From Druceiella hillmani (taxonomy: Eukaryota > Arthropoda > Insecta > Lepidoptera > Hepialidae): DNA of 64,000 bases. The position numbers were made by a program, and so were the translations under genes. The notes beneath the pieces were generated by a model. That model ran no database searches. It had not been told where the DNA came from and was given only the letters and a program-made list of their open reading frames with translations. This document shows positions 1 through 13,095 of the stretch, one piece after another. Within the stretch, counting starts at the first letter, position 1. The number at the start of each line of letters is the position of its first letter. Location: positions 7,637,501 to 7,701,500 of the forward strand of contig JAYKKI010000066.1 in assembly GCA_039881145.1 (NCBI GenBank), in the 5' to 3' direction.

Positions 1-21
1 GTTTTCAGCATGTACGATATT

Positions 22-168
<147 letters not shown>

Positions 169-2183
169 ACTCTTTTTTTTGTAAAGATTCTATTAAAATA
201 GCCAAAAAATGTTGACAAGAATTGTAAGAGTAAAAATGGGGCCAAAATTATTTACAAACAATATTGTCAACATGACGTGTATAATTTCTTCCAATTAAAC
301 TCAATGGATAAATAGAAATGTTATAATATTATAATGGATAAATAGAAAGCTCAAAATAATGTTAATCTAGTAAATTAGAAATTATGATAGATGTGATAAA
401 GAGCTGCGATAGTTACGGAGATTCAATAAATGTTTGATTTTGGTCTTTTGAACCTAATTTCATTATCTTGTTAATTATGTATTTTAACATATCTGAAATA
501 TTCTGTAAGACCGAATAGAAATTAAGCGTGACATACCTTAAAAGTACTTTTTTTGTTAGAGAGTGAAAAATTAATTTCCACATTTATTTATGTATATTGG
601 GGTGATATTATAAATAAAAAATAATTTGTTTAAAAATAAAACATGCATCTCCTAAAATTATTTGGAATAAATTTATCTGTTATTGCTAAAATATTTTTTC
701 TAAAAGTTTTCGCGATTATGTATGTATTTATAATGACAAATTTCTTATGTAAACGTTTCTAACCTAAATTCCGCAAATTCGAGTTTAGGTTGCAAAACAG
801 TGATATCAGCTATATGGCTAAATAAATCTATACAAATAAATGAAAAAAAAATCATAAATGGAAAAAAAAGTTCTTGACATTACATAATTTCTATCTGCTA
901 GCATGGTCCTAAAAAACAATGAATGTAAAAATTCACATCAATTATTAAAATAATGAATTTAATAGGACTGATCAGCCGGAAATAATTTGTGTGTAAGAAA
1001 ATTAACTGTGACGTTAGACGTCTGTTAACATTTGTGTTCATAAGGTATTATTTTTTTATTCAATTTAGATGATATATCCTCAAATTATTTATTTGTATTA
1101 TGCTGAGATCAATACTAATTCTACAAAGATTGTAATATATTATCAACATCCTGTTTTCAATAGGAAAGGCCACGCAGATTTAAGATAACTAATTTAATGG
1201 CTGTATTTTAATTCACAATAATAATAATAAATTCACATAACGGGCATGAACATAACGTTGAAGTGAATATCACTGCGTACGTTCGGAAGTTCATTGACTC
1301 GAAATACTTTGGGAAACTAAGCAGAATTTAATTTATTATTCGATCTCAGGTATGAATATTTAATCTAATTTGAAATAGAGGCAAAGTCAAAAGAATATTG
1401 TGGTATAGAAAGTAGGTATTGTATAGAAATCGTTTCTGGCTAAGAATCAATTTGACTGAAGAAATAGAAACTTTCATTGAATTATGTTATTCGTTTGGCT
1501 AATTTCTCCACTTAGATTCTGGTAAAAAATAAAAAAACAAAAAGATTAATGAACAAATATGGTTTTATTACTTTTCCAGCGCTCGTGAATATACAAAATC
1601 AACAAAAAATAAAAACGTCAGAACGTATATACAAAAATAAATTTGAACATAATTTTCTGGGTTATTTCTACATCAAGTTACATGAACTATTTCCGTACTT
1701 GTGAACTTCCGTTGTCCCAAAGATAAAATTTCAATATTATTACTCAATACCTCATTTAAACGCGCCTGTCGCGTAGTGACATTAATAATTGTGTTTGGCG
1801 TCCTCTTATGATTAATAAACTGACTGCATTTGCTGGGGAGTGATATCTGTTATTTCTAAAAAAAATCTTGAAGTGTTCCACAATAACTTTAGTTTGTTAT
1901 CAACATGCGAAAAATGATTGAAGGGAATGAGACAAAATTAATACTCATAATAAAAATTTCCTTTCAATTAAACTTTTATGTAACATGCAAAAAATTCTCA
2001 TAATTTAAATTCAAACTAAGGGGTATTATATATTTATAAGAAAGAAATATTTTTTTAAATGTCTGAAAATGCATGATTAGGTACTTATTTCTTTTTTTTC
2101 AACATTCTCTTAAAATATTAGAAGTGTATTAGCTTACCAGAATTTTATTGGATTATTGTAACTTTATAGGTCTTACTAAATAA

Positions 2184-3107
2184 ATTATTGATATGCTTGG
2201 TTTATAGAAGAGAACTTTATTTATATTTGTGTGGACTGGCACATTAAAAATTTAATATTAATGCCCTATTTTTATCAAGCAAATAATGCCAAGCGATATC
2301 GTTTTTATGATCTTCATATGCATTAAAAGAAAACTAACGCAATTTTGTTTTTGAAGTAAAACTTCTTTACGCACGCTTCACTTGGGGAGTAAGCTGGTGA
2401 ATGGTTGACGAGACCGTTACGAAAAGTGTGATCGGGCGAGACAAACGGAAGTTGAGAAGAAGATATATATTAGTGAAGACAGAAAGAGAGAGAGTTACGT
2501 TTCGTATATTACTGTAGGGACAAGAGAGAGAGGTGCGAGCACACATTTTCTTTCTCTCTTTATCTCATAGCCAGTTATGTTTCGTATATCTAAGACACAG
2601 TGCAAACCTATTGTTTGTATCACACTGTAGAAGCAATGGTGGTTACGCGAACGGTGATTATTTGATTATTTTGTAATTTCATTTCGTGGTTTATCAATTT
2701 TATAAATATAAATATTTTGCATATTTGACGTTAATTGTGTAGAAACTCATTATTCACAATTAAATGAAACTACGTGATGTAGTATTATTTCTATTTTGTT
2801 TAATTTCTTTACCACGACCTAGGTTTATTATTTTATTCAATACATTAAATATTCTACTTTTAAAGTGAATAAAATTGTGAATTCATTTTAAAGTTCATAT
2901 TTTGTGAATTTGAAGTTTTACTTCAGTCGTGTGGTTTAAAGCACACTCGTTTTTTTTTACTAATATTTTTACTTTTTTCTAATTCCGTTTACGAGATTTC
3001 AAGCAACAAATCTGTAAACAAGTGAGTTGAGTGTAGTAGTTAATGAATATTATTGTTTAACTTGATAAATCGCTGCATATTGATAATAGTATCTTCTATG
3101 TAAAAGC
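2184..3107. mobile_element. Copy-A-specific insertion, probably a nonautonomous element carrying a PLE fragment
   Basis: Copy B reads straight through the equivalent point at about 14050-14060, so A gained or B lost about 920 bp here. Inside is a 13-bp perfect inverted repeat: GAAGTAAAACTTC at 2353-2365 and its reverse complement at 2912-2924, extendable by one T/A pair. This delimits a core of about 574 bp. The core is richer in G+C than its surroundings around 2380-2640 and contains GA-rich tracts (2480-2530) and a repeated TTTCGTATAT motif (2500 and 2580). A piece of a Penelope-like terminal arm lies inside at 2755-2827. I found no transposase coding. The inverted repeats suggest a MITE-like core, but no target-site duplication was recognisable. 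Confidence 0.5.
2755..2827 (-). mobile_element. Penelope-like element terminal-arm fragment
   Basis: This sequence matches the outer end of the PLE left arm at 37346 and of the foldback copy at 58471, including the shared core ACTACGTGATGTAGTATTA. It breaks off just after CCTAGGTTT, inside the hammerhead motif. On the minus strand only the stem I 3' strand, stem III and the adjoining A residues remain (about 2812-2827), so no ribozyme could form. The flank before it also resembles that of the other copies, which suggests the element end lies slightly farther out, near 2720. Confidence 0.75.
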
Positions 3108-4889
3108 GACAATCTTTTTTGTATGTTGTAACTTACATAGTTTATAAAATTACATGCAGATAAGTATGAGAATCGAAGATGAATCGAATTCTTTTAATTT
3201 TTCAATATATTTTATGTTAATGCACGAAGATGAATTCGTCACTGGATTACTATATTCAGGCCCATGACACGGAACACATTTTCGACAATTCAACAGCGTA
3301 TATCAAGAAGGAGAGGAGAGAGATCCTACAATTGGGTTGGCTGAGTTTTGTTTATTTTTAAATGGTTACACATTGAAGCGTAAGCACTGATCTCGTGATT
3401 CTCCGGTATAACTAATATTGCTATAAATGTGATGTATAAAGATAAGCAAAAATCAGTTGCAATTTGAAGCGGCCTGCCAATATCTTGGAGAATATCAACT
3501 ATCGACAAGTGATATCGGAAAAATATATACGTTATACTTGTACCGCCGTCTAGGTTAGTGAGTATTGTTGTTCAGAATTAATGAAATTAAGTGTCCCAAC
3601 TTTTTACAATGTTTCTCGTCATCGGTCGATCCACTCGTCAGAAGAATTACGTATTGCAAATAAAAGGAAATCTGTGACAATTGACTTTAAACTACTTAAG
3701 TAAAACCAATTTATGTAGACAGATCTCGAAATATCTAAATAAAAATACAATCAGCATAAAGGGAATTGGATTGGTCCTAAAATATTTCTTTATTTTTAGA
3801 AATATGAAGTATGCAAAGTGTAAAAAAAATTTACTAATTTGTTTATTTATTTAAAACGAATGTGAAAATTACAGATTTGTAAGATAACCATAAGAACAAG
3901 TAGTCATAAAGTGTATTTAAAACTATAATGAATAATGCAAAAAACACCCTAGTTCAAATGATCAATCGTAATGCACCAATTAACTCCATAACCATTTTCG
4001 ATGTAAATCAAAGAACGGGAAGCTGTAAACAACGGGAAAGTTTGGTGCAAACGACGACAGGTGGTGTGTATAATTTTTTTCCTTTTCAATGAAATTGGAT
4101 CATACGTTTTTGCAAATAATTTTAAACCAATTACACCACTGAGTGATATAAATACCATAAATATAAAAATCGAGTTCTGCAATCAACATGTTTTTGTGAC
4201 TATGATTGAACAATTTAAAAACCTGGTTTAAAAAATTATATTAAAAATGCAAGCTAAGCAATGAATGTAGATTGCTTCGAATTCTGTAGAAATATATATT
4301 AATATTTTTAGGAAGACAAAACAAAAATTGTCAATATTGTGTAACGAAACTTTGATGAAAAAATTAATTGGAGATGTTAATGGATTTTCGGGTAATAATT
4401 GGAGAGCCACCGAGAACGGGACTGGTAAAAAACATAACGTCTCAAGTAGGATAAAATATAATGTAAATACCCTAGGTGTAGTAGAAGAGGAACAAATGCA
4501 ACTGAGCAGCGATGTAAAAGAATAACAAAAAATCGAGAAAACCTATATCCAAATGTAAGAGATTTGGATTGATAAAAGTGGAAAGGAAAGCTCTATTTTC
4601 GTAATTATTTGCGATTTCATAATAATTTTCAGAATTTCTTTAAATCCTATGTAACTAGTATGTTTATCAATATATTATAAGTGTATGCACACCTCGCTTT
4701 TCTACCGGGACAACAGATACCGAATGCACTTTCTTGTCACCAATGTAATTATAGTCATCTTATCGATACATAAAAAATCTTTTTATACCAAACATTTTCG
4801 TAGCCCTTACTCATGAAACAACTAAACATAGCTTCTTTCTAAGCATTTACACTTTCAAAGTGAATTAAACAAAGCGATTAAAAATCTAA

Positions 4890-5090
4890 AGTTTGAAAGT
4901 TAAAGTTAAACCACTGTTCGCCTTGCCCTGGCGGCGGATTTGTTCACAACGCGGAATGAGCGAGCAAATCTCTTTAGACCGACTGTTATTAGTGTAGTTT
5001 CGAGTTGGATAGAAAATTGTTTCAAAGATATAAATACTTGAATTTCGAAGTCATCTTTAAGTATAGAATAGAATTGTATTGACAATATAT
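4890..5090. repeat. Conserved block P, copy A
   Basis: A relatively well-conserved stretch, shared with B (about 16650-16850), C (about 52500-52720) and, inverted, E (about 35600-35660). It contains a GC-richer core (TGCCCTGGCGGCGGAT-like) followed by a run resembling GTTTCGAGTTGGATGAAA. No frame stays open in all copies. It could be a decayed exon, a regulatory block or part of an old transposon; the sequence does not decide. Confidence 0.6.
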
Positions 5091-6539
5091 AAAACTTTAA
5101 TATTAGTGTTATTTTATGAAGATTAAAGTCTTTTTTATAAGAAATTTGCGAGCATTAATATTTATATTTACGCCAGTTTTACATTTCACTAACGATGATA
5201 ATTGTATGCAAGTGTTTACTTCTTTCTATTATTTTGGAAAATATTTGGGAACAAATTTATTCTTACACCTTCAACTGAAATGGTTTTTATTTGACAAAAG
5301 TTATAACGTCATTTAGTACACCCAATTACGTAAAAGCTAAGGTACATAGAGAACTAAAAATTTTGGTTTCTTTTATTTTTATAATTCAGAAAACTTCTAG
5401 AAATTTTTTTTGCGCAAATTTATTACCAAACATGTAAAAGTATTCTCTGAAAAAAAAGTTATTTTGGTTTTCTTTGATCTTCTAGTTCTAACTTCATAAT
5501 AAAAATGTTCGACCGTTACGGAAAATAAAACTTACAGTTATCTTATATTCATAATTATAGGGTTCCGCTCAAGTGTTATCATCGTCCTTTTATGGTTCGA
5601 TTCGAGTATAGCGTTATTATTTCACAAGCAGCAAGAAAGCTGTAAGCCTATAAACGGAAGAAGCTGAGTGACGTATTTAACACTGGATCGCTTTCAACTG
5701 AAAGAGGTATTTTTGGTAGTTAAATCTTAACATCAATTTTGAACTCACTTGCAATGTCAAATTTATTTTGTACTTTTACAATACATTCATGTATTTCTTT
5801 CGAAAAAGACGAAAAATTACAGAAAACCAACTTGATCTTAAATAAGAAGACTGCGAAGTATTTCATATTTACGTAATATCTTTTCTTATACTTACATCCT
5901 ATTAATATTATTTATATATTTTTTAACATTATAGATGAATGTTGATGTAATCACTCGACCGAAAGTAAAAAATGTTTCCTAATATTGCTTGGTCAAAATT
6001 ACTCCTATTTGCTAAATAATACCCGAAGAAATATTTCTTTGTTTCTTACTGTGTAATAATATTTGATTTAATAAGCTCTATTGCAATGCCAAATTTCAAG
6101 TTTCTACATTAAACAATTTCTGAAAAAAATGTCTGCATAAACGAATAACCTTATATCCTTTTAATCTAAAGAACACCTAAAAACGATTGATTTCTTCTTT
6201 AAGTCTTTTATGTTTAATCTACTCAGGTATGTTTTTTTTTTAAATATGTTTAAGCTTCAAACGGATGATGTAGCATATCTGTTGCATTACTTTGTAACCG
6301 TCCTTAGTGAACTGTCCCTTTCTAAACTTTAATAAATTTTACTTTTTTTAAGATGGCAATACTATTTTAATTTTTTTTAAGAAAGTTAAATTTGTTTTTC
6401 GTTTTATGAACAGAGGGCAAATAAAAAGTGTTTCGCCTTTAAGATTTAATTAACAGATTTGTTTGGCGTTACTGTGATTTTGTATATTACATATTGTTAT
6501 ATAAACAAGCGGTTATAGATTCACTTTGAGGTCCAATAT

Positions 6540-7000
6540 TGAAAATAAGTTTTCCCTGAAATTCTTCACCTGCGTTTGTTGGTAGTTTCTCAACTCCAGT
6601 TTTTCCCAGCCCCTGTATAAATATTATCACTTCACCTGGCCTTCGATCTACACAGGCCAAAAGTGTAGCTGACCTTCTGTGAGACTAAGACTTAAGCTAC
6701 CGATTTAGCGTCTTCACTTTAGTCAGCATTCACTTTCACCAGTCATTTTTACGTTTCACAGATGTGATGTCCACTGCCGCTTTAACCTAGAAATTCTACC
6801 TCCATTTTCAGTATGGTTCAGTTTTCTGCCTTATGGTTTTCTATCTGATAGTCTCGAAAATACACGCGACGTATCTCCAGTCTATAGTCTGCCCCAATGC
6901 TTTTTAGTGTTTGTGATTTTCAGCTTTGATTAGATTGTGTTGGTTAGTGCCAATGTTTGCATTCGCATGTCATTTGGTACACGATATACTAGTTATGTAT
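6540..7000. repeat. Conserved block R, copy A
   Basis: This C+T-rich block of about 430-460 bp is clearly richer in G+C than its surroundings. It is shared with copy B (17930-18390) and with 39080-39500 at the start of D. Shared landmarks are a CCCCTGTAT motif, TGGCCTTCGATCTACC-like and AGACTAAGAC motifs, and TTCAGCTTTGATTAGAT. In D the minus-strand frame is open for 80 codons, but A and B are broken in it, and I do not recognise the peptide. It may be a fragment of an old retroelement or exon. Confidence 0.6.
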
Positions 7001-7029
7001 CTTTTATAAAGTACACGATATACTAGTTA
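6977..7029. repeat. Short tandem duplication, 34-bp period
   Basis: The 19-base string GTACACGATATACTAGTTA occurs at 6977-6995 and again at 7011-7029. Copy B has only one equivalent (near 18358), so the duplication arose in copy A after the copies separated. Confidence 0.8.
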
Positions 7030-7094
7030 CGTAACATATATTACGTACGTTTTTACTAATTTAACCAACTTTAGACAAAACTGAAATTATTTAT

Positions 7095-7735
7095 ATACTA
7101 GCTTTCGTCCGTCGTTTTAATAATTTTACAATATTCTAATAAAGAAAATAACTGAATATCAGTTATAGCGTGACGATTAATTTAATTATACACTAAAATT
7201 TCTAAGATAAAAATCTTTCAAAAGTTATGACGAGGTCGCTGTATTGAGGTAAATAATGCTTTTAACATAATAAATAACTAATATGACCACAATTCCGGCA
7301 CCTATTTGTTTACTACCAAAAACTTTTCTTTTGAATAACTTTTATCCATATTGAATTTAAATTTCACCACAATAACTTTTAAACAATAAAATGTTGGAAG
7401 TATCGTAGAAAGTATCGTAGAAATGAATGAAAGTATTAAATAAATATTTTTCTCCAATTCTCTTTGTTTCCAAAAATGAGAAAATATTAAAAAGGATACA
7501 ATAATTATAAACCTATAATATACTTGCTGTTACCGACGACTTAGTTCACGTAGTATTCCATTTAATGCGATAATATATTTAATTCGGGTACCCAGCATGC
7601 GTTGCAATGCTACTCACGTGAACTGAAATGCCGCTGTTTGAATTTGAATTAATTCAATGCTATTAATATACTGATAACACATACACTACCGCTAAACTAC
7701 CTACGACCTTGCACGCCATCTGTTATAAAATTATT
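7095..7735 (+). mobile_element. Possible RTE-type non-LTR 3' tail or related SINE
   Basis: The stretch opens with ACTAGCTTTCGTCCGTCG, which resembles the start of the 3' tail of arthropod RTE-like elements. It ends with CATGCGTTGCAATGC-like and CGCCATCTGTT motifs, also typical of such tails. There is no coding sequence and no clear target-site duplication. The call rests on motif resemblance by eye and is tentative; a repeat-library search would settle it. Confidence 0.3.
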
Positions 7736-7739
7736 GTAC

Positions 7740-10700
7740 TATTTTAGAAACTTACACAGGCCTACGCCGAACCCCTCACCAATGTGTCATCGTAATCGAA
7801 TTGATGATATGAGAACATATATAGTATAAACAAAGAAACATTTATTTAATGTGGACGATTATTACTCTTCCTTTGACTTTCAAAATGCATATAATGATTA
7901 GCATAACCATCAGTACACATTTGGTCATTGAGTCCTTAGAATTATTTAAACCAGCTAAAATAACATAAATCATAATCTTTCAAAGAAATAATTAAGAAAT
8001 TATGTGGAAAAGTGTCGATCGTAAGAAACATGGTATCAACTTGCGTGTATATATATGTGTATAGGACGTATATTTTTTGCACTTGCAACGTAAATATAAT
8101 AATTAAAATATTTTAATGCAAATAATGAAACAATTAGCCTACAGGAAGCAAGGAAGTTAAAGATTTAATTATAGATTTTTAATGGAACTTCAAACATCTA
8201 CAATAACATTTAGATTCGATATTAATTAAGCAGACCAAAATTTTATAATACAGCATAGTACTCAAGAACATATCTTAAGATAATACTTATTCATAAATAA
8301 GTATTCAAAAGACGAGCTCTGAGAACAGGACGCCCCTTAAAATTCCATCATTGTTTTAAAATACTTTTATACGTTTGAATATGATATTTTTGTATATTTC
8401 AGAAAGTATACTATTATTAAATCATTATATAATTCATACGACCTATAATTCCTATGATATCCTACGATTCTTATTTTGAAATCGACAAATATTTTTTTAC
8501 GAGCAGAAGTTTTGAATGTTACGATCGTATGTAAAATTAATGTTTACATATAAAAGTAACATATAATGAATTGTCTTAATTAATTTACTTATATTAGTAC
8601 TAATCTTATTTTCATGTTAGCCTTCACCTTAAAAATAAGCTACTTCATAACTAAATATGTTCTGTAAATTGAATGTTATTTTCTTTAAATAAAAATGCTA
8701 TAATATTCTGTTCCTACTATCCCTTATGACAATTATGCAGTCTAACATAATTTAATAAACCCTTCTCGCATTAAAAAGATTTCTCTCTTAATGTTCATAT
8801 TTCCTACAAAAATTTTCCAAAATGGGTTTATCGATTATTTGTTTTTTATTGCCCCTATTATTGCAAGATAATTACAAAATCATTTTTTAAGCTTTTTGCG
8901 TATAAGTTAGTAAATATTTTAAATGACCTTTTGACTTAGATCGGTAAACAAGATTTATAAAAATGCGATTGAAAACAATGTCCTTATGCGTACGCAGATT
9001 GAGATTTATTTTTAATAAAAAAATTCTTTGCAAAATTGTTTATTCATATATTTGTATGGAAAATGAAAACAAAACCATGAAAATGTATTTCATTTCAGTT
9101 CATTGTATCAAATGTAACATACCATATGTTTTTTGTTCGTAAAATTATTTTGTTTGACAAAGGGTATATTAGCACATCGAACGTTGTTCTCAGCTCGCAG
9201 TTTCAGCTATTTATACTAATATTATAACTATCCGGATATATAATATTAAGTTTAGACAGATGAAAGAAAACATAATTTCATCAATGGATACTTATTTTCA
9301 AGTGGAATTTTTGAATTTTTTCTTATAATTTCATTAAGGTATATCTTTGCTAGTATCATATTTAAATATGCATGCAATAATTCAAAAACTTTTACTGTAA
9401 ATTTTTACATGGTCTTAATACAAAAAAGCTCAGTTGATATTGCCTATGATAGTAATGCCCCTTTGTGATGATTGTAACGAAATAATTACTGATGGTTACA
9501 ATAAAATTATCGTAATATGTAATATTTTTATATGTAATTACTAAATTATTAAAACATATTTTTAAAAATTCTCTATTGCAAAACTTTTCGAACCAAAAAG
9601 TCTGCTACCAAAATTTGAAATGTTTGAAATAACCATGTTTGCAGTTTGACTTTATATTGTAACATAAAATTCGTTACTAATTAAGAAATCCAGAAAATTA
9701 TTAAATTAGCGAGGTAGGTTTTCAGTGGAATTTAACAAATGCGAAAATTCCTTACACTTGGATCACATTGGTTGATTCATAGTTAAAGTAACTAATTGCG
9801 GTTAGCTTGATGGTTAAATTAATAAATATTTAATTGCGAGGTTAGTCCTTACCTCAACATATGGTTAAAATTTTGATGATAAAATATTTTAACTACCCAA
9901 GCAAGCGGGTGGTAAACAAGTTGACGGTTAGTAAAACAAGTTAGCATAGGAACAACCAATTTTTAACTTGACATTTTAGATTTTTTTCAAACAAGAGATT
10001 ATCAATTTAAGTATGAAATTTCGATACTGACGTAATTTTATGTAAGAATGACCAATTAGTAGTAAATTATATCGGGTGAAAGAAAAACTACCAACTGACT
10101 ATGTCAGTCACGACTATCGCGAACAGAAATTGGAGACAATTTTATTGATTAATATTAAATGTCGAATGAAAATATTTTCTGAGTAATTTATGAGAGGTTT
10201 AGCTCTTCACTTCTTATATAAATTATGTTATTTATGAAATAAAAACTATTGATTTGAAATATGCAACCATGATCAAGGGATTCATTTGTTATCCACAAAT
10301 CGTTAGCATCAATAATATATAGTACTTCTGCACACTGACGCAAGAATTCCTAAAGTTTAAACTTTTTATGAGCACAGTATAAACTGTAATCATACTTTAA
10401 AGACTACTTTGTTTTTAACAAAGTAAAAAATGAGAAAGTTTGTAAAATTACAAAATTTTGGTTTAAGGTCGTTGATGTGATAGATTGCATATTCTTTGTA
10501 ATACTAAATATGCGATAACATCAGCATAATGCCAACATTATGAAGAAATAAGCGACAAAGGTTATGTTTTAAAATTTTAGTTATTGTTTGCATTAGAGAA
10601 AGATCTTATTTTAGTATCATTCAATGAATTATAAAATATCATTTTTACGCGAAGAGTTTTCAGCCGGAAAAATTATTCTCCTTGGCAAAATAAATAGGTT

Positions 10701-12060
10701 TTCTTTATTTTCTATAGCAATATATTAAGTATTATTTTATTTATTATAGTCAAAATTTGAATCCAACAACCTAGAAGATATCCATTAGTTAAACCTCGTC
10801 CTTCTTCTAAAACCATTCCTCGATGATAGCCATTAGTTAAACCTCTAAACACCGTTATAATAAATAAGTTAGGTTAACAAAAGTAATTTATTCTTAGACA
10901 AGAGTGATGATACGAGAAAAAACGTGAAGATCAATAAATAAACCATCCGAAACTCTTCAAATAAATCGTATATAATTGTTTTTATTTCCTCAGTATATAC
11001 ACAACCACTAGAGGTTTATAGGCAAATCGTGTGCTGTTCACCAAATGGTGTGCGGTATCATGAAGCCGATTCGTATAGCTAAGTCACAAGTGGAAGAAGC
11101 ATGGATGAAGGCTAGGCATTATTTACATATCACGCTTATTACGTAGTAAAAATATGGCTAGCGTTGTAATCCTATTGGTTTACCTATAATTGATTTTCTT
11201 TTTTTTTCTATTATTACCTTATTTTTTTACCCACATGAAAAAAAAGAAGGCCAATTTTGTGTCTATCCGACTTTCTGTCAGAGTAATTTTTTTCAAAAAC
11301 AATTTGAAGAAATTATGAAAAAACGGCATTACTAGCATTTTAACTAACATTTAAGGGTAAACATAGTTTTAAAGAAATTCATGATATTTTCACGATTTTC
11401 AAAAATATGCTAGGTGATATTTACTTGATGCAAAATAATATAAATATTGTGAACAGTTCAAATGAAAGCAATGTAAAATTAATTGTTTACATGGGCCCAA
11501 AATATACGTGTTGTGAGTTGCACTTGTACTTATTAGGTGTTATTCAATATTTTTTTTATAATAATAAAATGTACAAAAATAAAAAATAACTCCATATAAA
11601 AAAAAGTACTAATTGTCTTTCAAATTAAATGTACAATTTTCTTTATTAAAGGTTAACAACTAAATATTTTGAAAATTCTTGAATAAAAAGGCAAAAATTT
11701 TTAAATATATATTTTTATCTTAATTTTGGTAAGAAATTATAATATAGTATCTAATTATTTACCCAAAAAATGGTTTAAGCGTTATTTAATTATATTAAAA
11801 AAAAAAAGTTTATTTTCGCAGTCATTAATTGTCTATATTTTCGAAAACCTCGATAGTAATTTGTGTAGACATTTGAAAATATCTTGTGATATTTGAATGG
11901 AAAAATTCAATATATTAAGTGTTTATTTAATTTAATAAATAAGTACTATATAACACAAAAAACACAAAACAAAACACATCATCGAAGAAATAATACATTT
12001 TTTCGTTTCTTGAAAAGTATGGCTTTGTGCCTATACAAGGTTACTATTCTACAACATAAA
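7740..12060. other. AT-rich stretch without supported genes
   Basis: Both strands carry only short open frames, the longest being 60 codons at 11407-11589 with low-complexity AT-driven codons. I see no homology to the duplicated modules. The only internal structure noted is a 21-base near-repeat at 10777 and 10825. Nothing else here can be supported as a feature. Confidence 0.6.
10777..10845. repeat. Direct repeat, 48-bp period
   Basis: GATATCCATTAGTTAAACCTC at 10777-10797 recurs with one change at 10825-10845. Two units only; no larger array. Confidence 0.75.
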
Positions 12061-12066
12061 TATAAA

Positions 12067-12091
12067 CATATATATATTTATATATATATAC

Positions 12092-12143
<52 letters not shown>

Positions 12144-12150
12144 ATATACA
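12067..12150. repeat. (TA)n microsatellite with CATA interruptions
   Basis: A TA dinucleotide run with a few CA and GT interruptions, immediately before duplication copy B. Confidence 0.95.
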
Positions 12151-13030
12151 TATTCTGTTTTTTAAATATTTCTCTTGAAAGATCTTAAAAAATGGAAGGC
12201 TCAAAATAATGTTGACTAAAAATTATTGAACCAATAATAAATAATATTTAAAAAAAACGAGGCAAGACCGAAATAAGAACGTACCTAAGATAGATGAGGT
12301 ATTAAGATTTGATAAATGTTTGATGTTGGTGTTCTGAAACTAATTTCAATGTTGTGATAATTATATATTTTGAAATTAAGTGACTTATCTTAGAAATGGT
12401 TTTTTGTTAGAGAGTAAAGTATTTTATCTCCATACATTTTCATGTATATTGAAAGAAAATTGTAATCTCGTAAATTATATGGAATAGGTTTTTCTACTAT
12501 GGTCAAAATATTTTGCTCTATATTTATCTAAATTCTTGCGACCCTGTGGTATTTTTAATACCAAACTTCCTATGTTAACGTTTCTTACCTATATTCTGCA
12601 TATTCGAGTCTAGGTTGCAATGCAGTGATATTAGCTATAGAGCTGAATAAATCTATATACATAAAAAAAAATCATAGATAGAAAAAAATAGTTTGATATT
12701 ACATAATTCTTAATATTTGCCGGAATAATCTTAAAAATAATGAATGTAAAAGTTTATATCAATTATTGAAATAACTAATTGAATAGAACTGATCAGCCTG
12801 AAATAATTTGTATGTAAGAAAGACGCCTGTAAATAAATTTAACATTTAAAGAAATTACAACGTTATACATCTGTTAATGTTTGTATTCATGAGGTATTAA
12901 TTTTTATTTAAGTTCATTAATACATATGTAAAATTCATTATTTTTATTATGCTGAAATCAATAGTAATTATACAATGATTTTAAAGCAATTTCAATAGCA
13001 AAAGCCATTACACTCAGATTTAAGGTAACG

Positions 13031-13095
13031 AATTTAATAGTCGTTATTTATATATTAAATATAATTTAATAGTCGTTATTTATATAGTCGTTATT
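13031..13095. repeat. Tandem repeat, 32-bp period
   Basis: A 24-base unit beginning AATTTAATAGTCGTTATT at 13031 recurs at 13063, followed by a partial third TAGTCGTTATTA. It is a local slippage product within copy B; the equivalent in A near 1192 has a single unit. Confidence 0.8.

Larger units (their letters stand above)
180..7040 (+). repeat. Segmental duplication copy A (first-half module)
   Basis: Read side by side, this stretch is collinear with about 12150-18840 (copy B) and about 47420-53410 (copy C). Anchors include a motif beginning GAGTTTAGGTTGCAA at 780 (matched at 12605 and 48570), CGTACGTTCGGAAGTTCATT at 1277 (matched at 13166), and the block around 4890-5090 (matched at 16650 and 52500). 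Divergence is substantial, with many substitutions and indels, so the duplication is old. No reading frame is preserved across all copies, so I see no evidence of a surviving gene. Copy A differs from B by an insertion of about 920 bp at 2184-3107 and lacks a block of about 560 bp that B and C share. Boundaries are approximate. Confidence 0.85.

Noticed and set aside
5590..5610. TGGTTCGATTCGA resembling a polymerase III B-box
   Set aside because: No A-box or cloverleaf lies upstream at a suitable distance, and the homologue in copy B has lost the motif.
10777..10845. Possible start of a CRISPR-like or satellite array
   Set aside because: Only two imperfect units and no further spacers or repeats; a simple local duplication.
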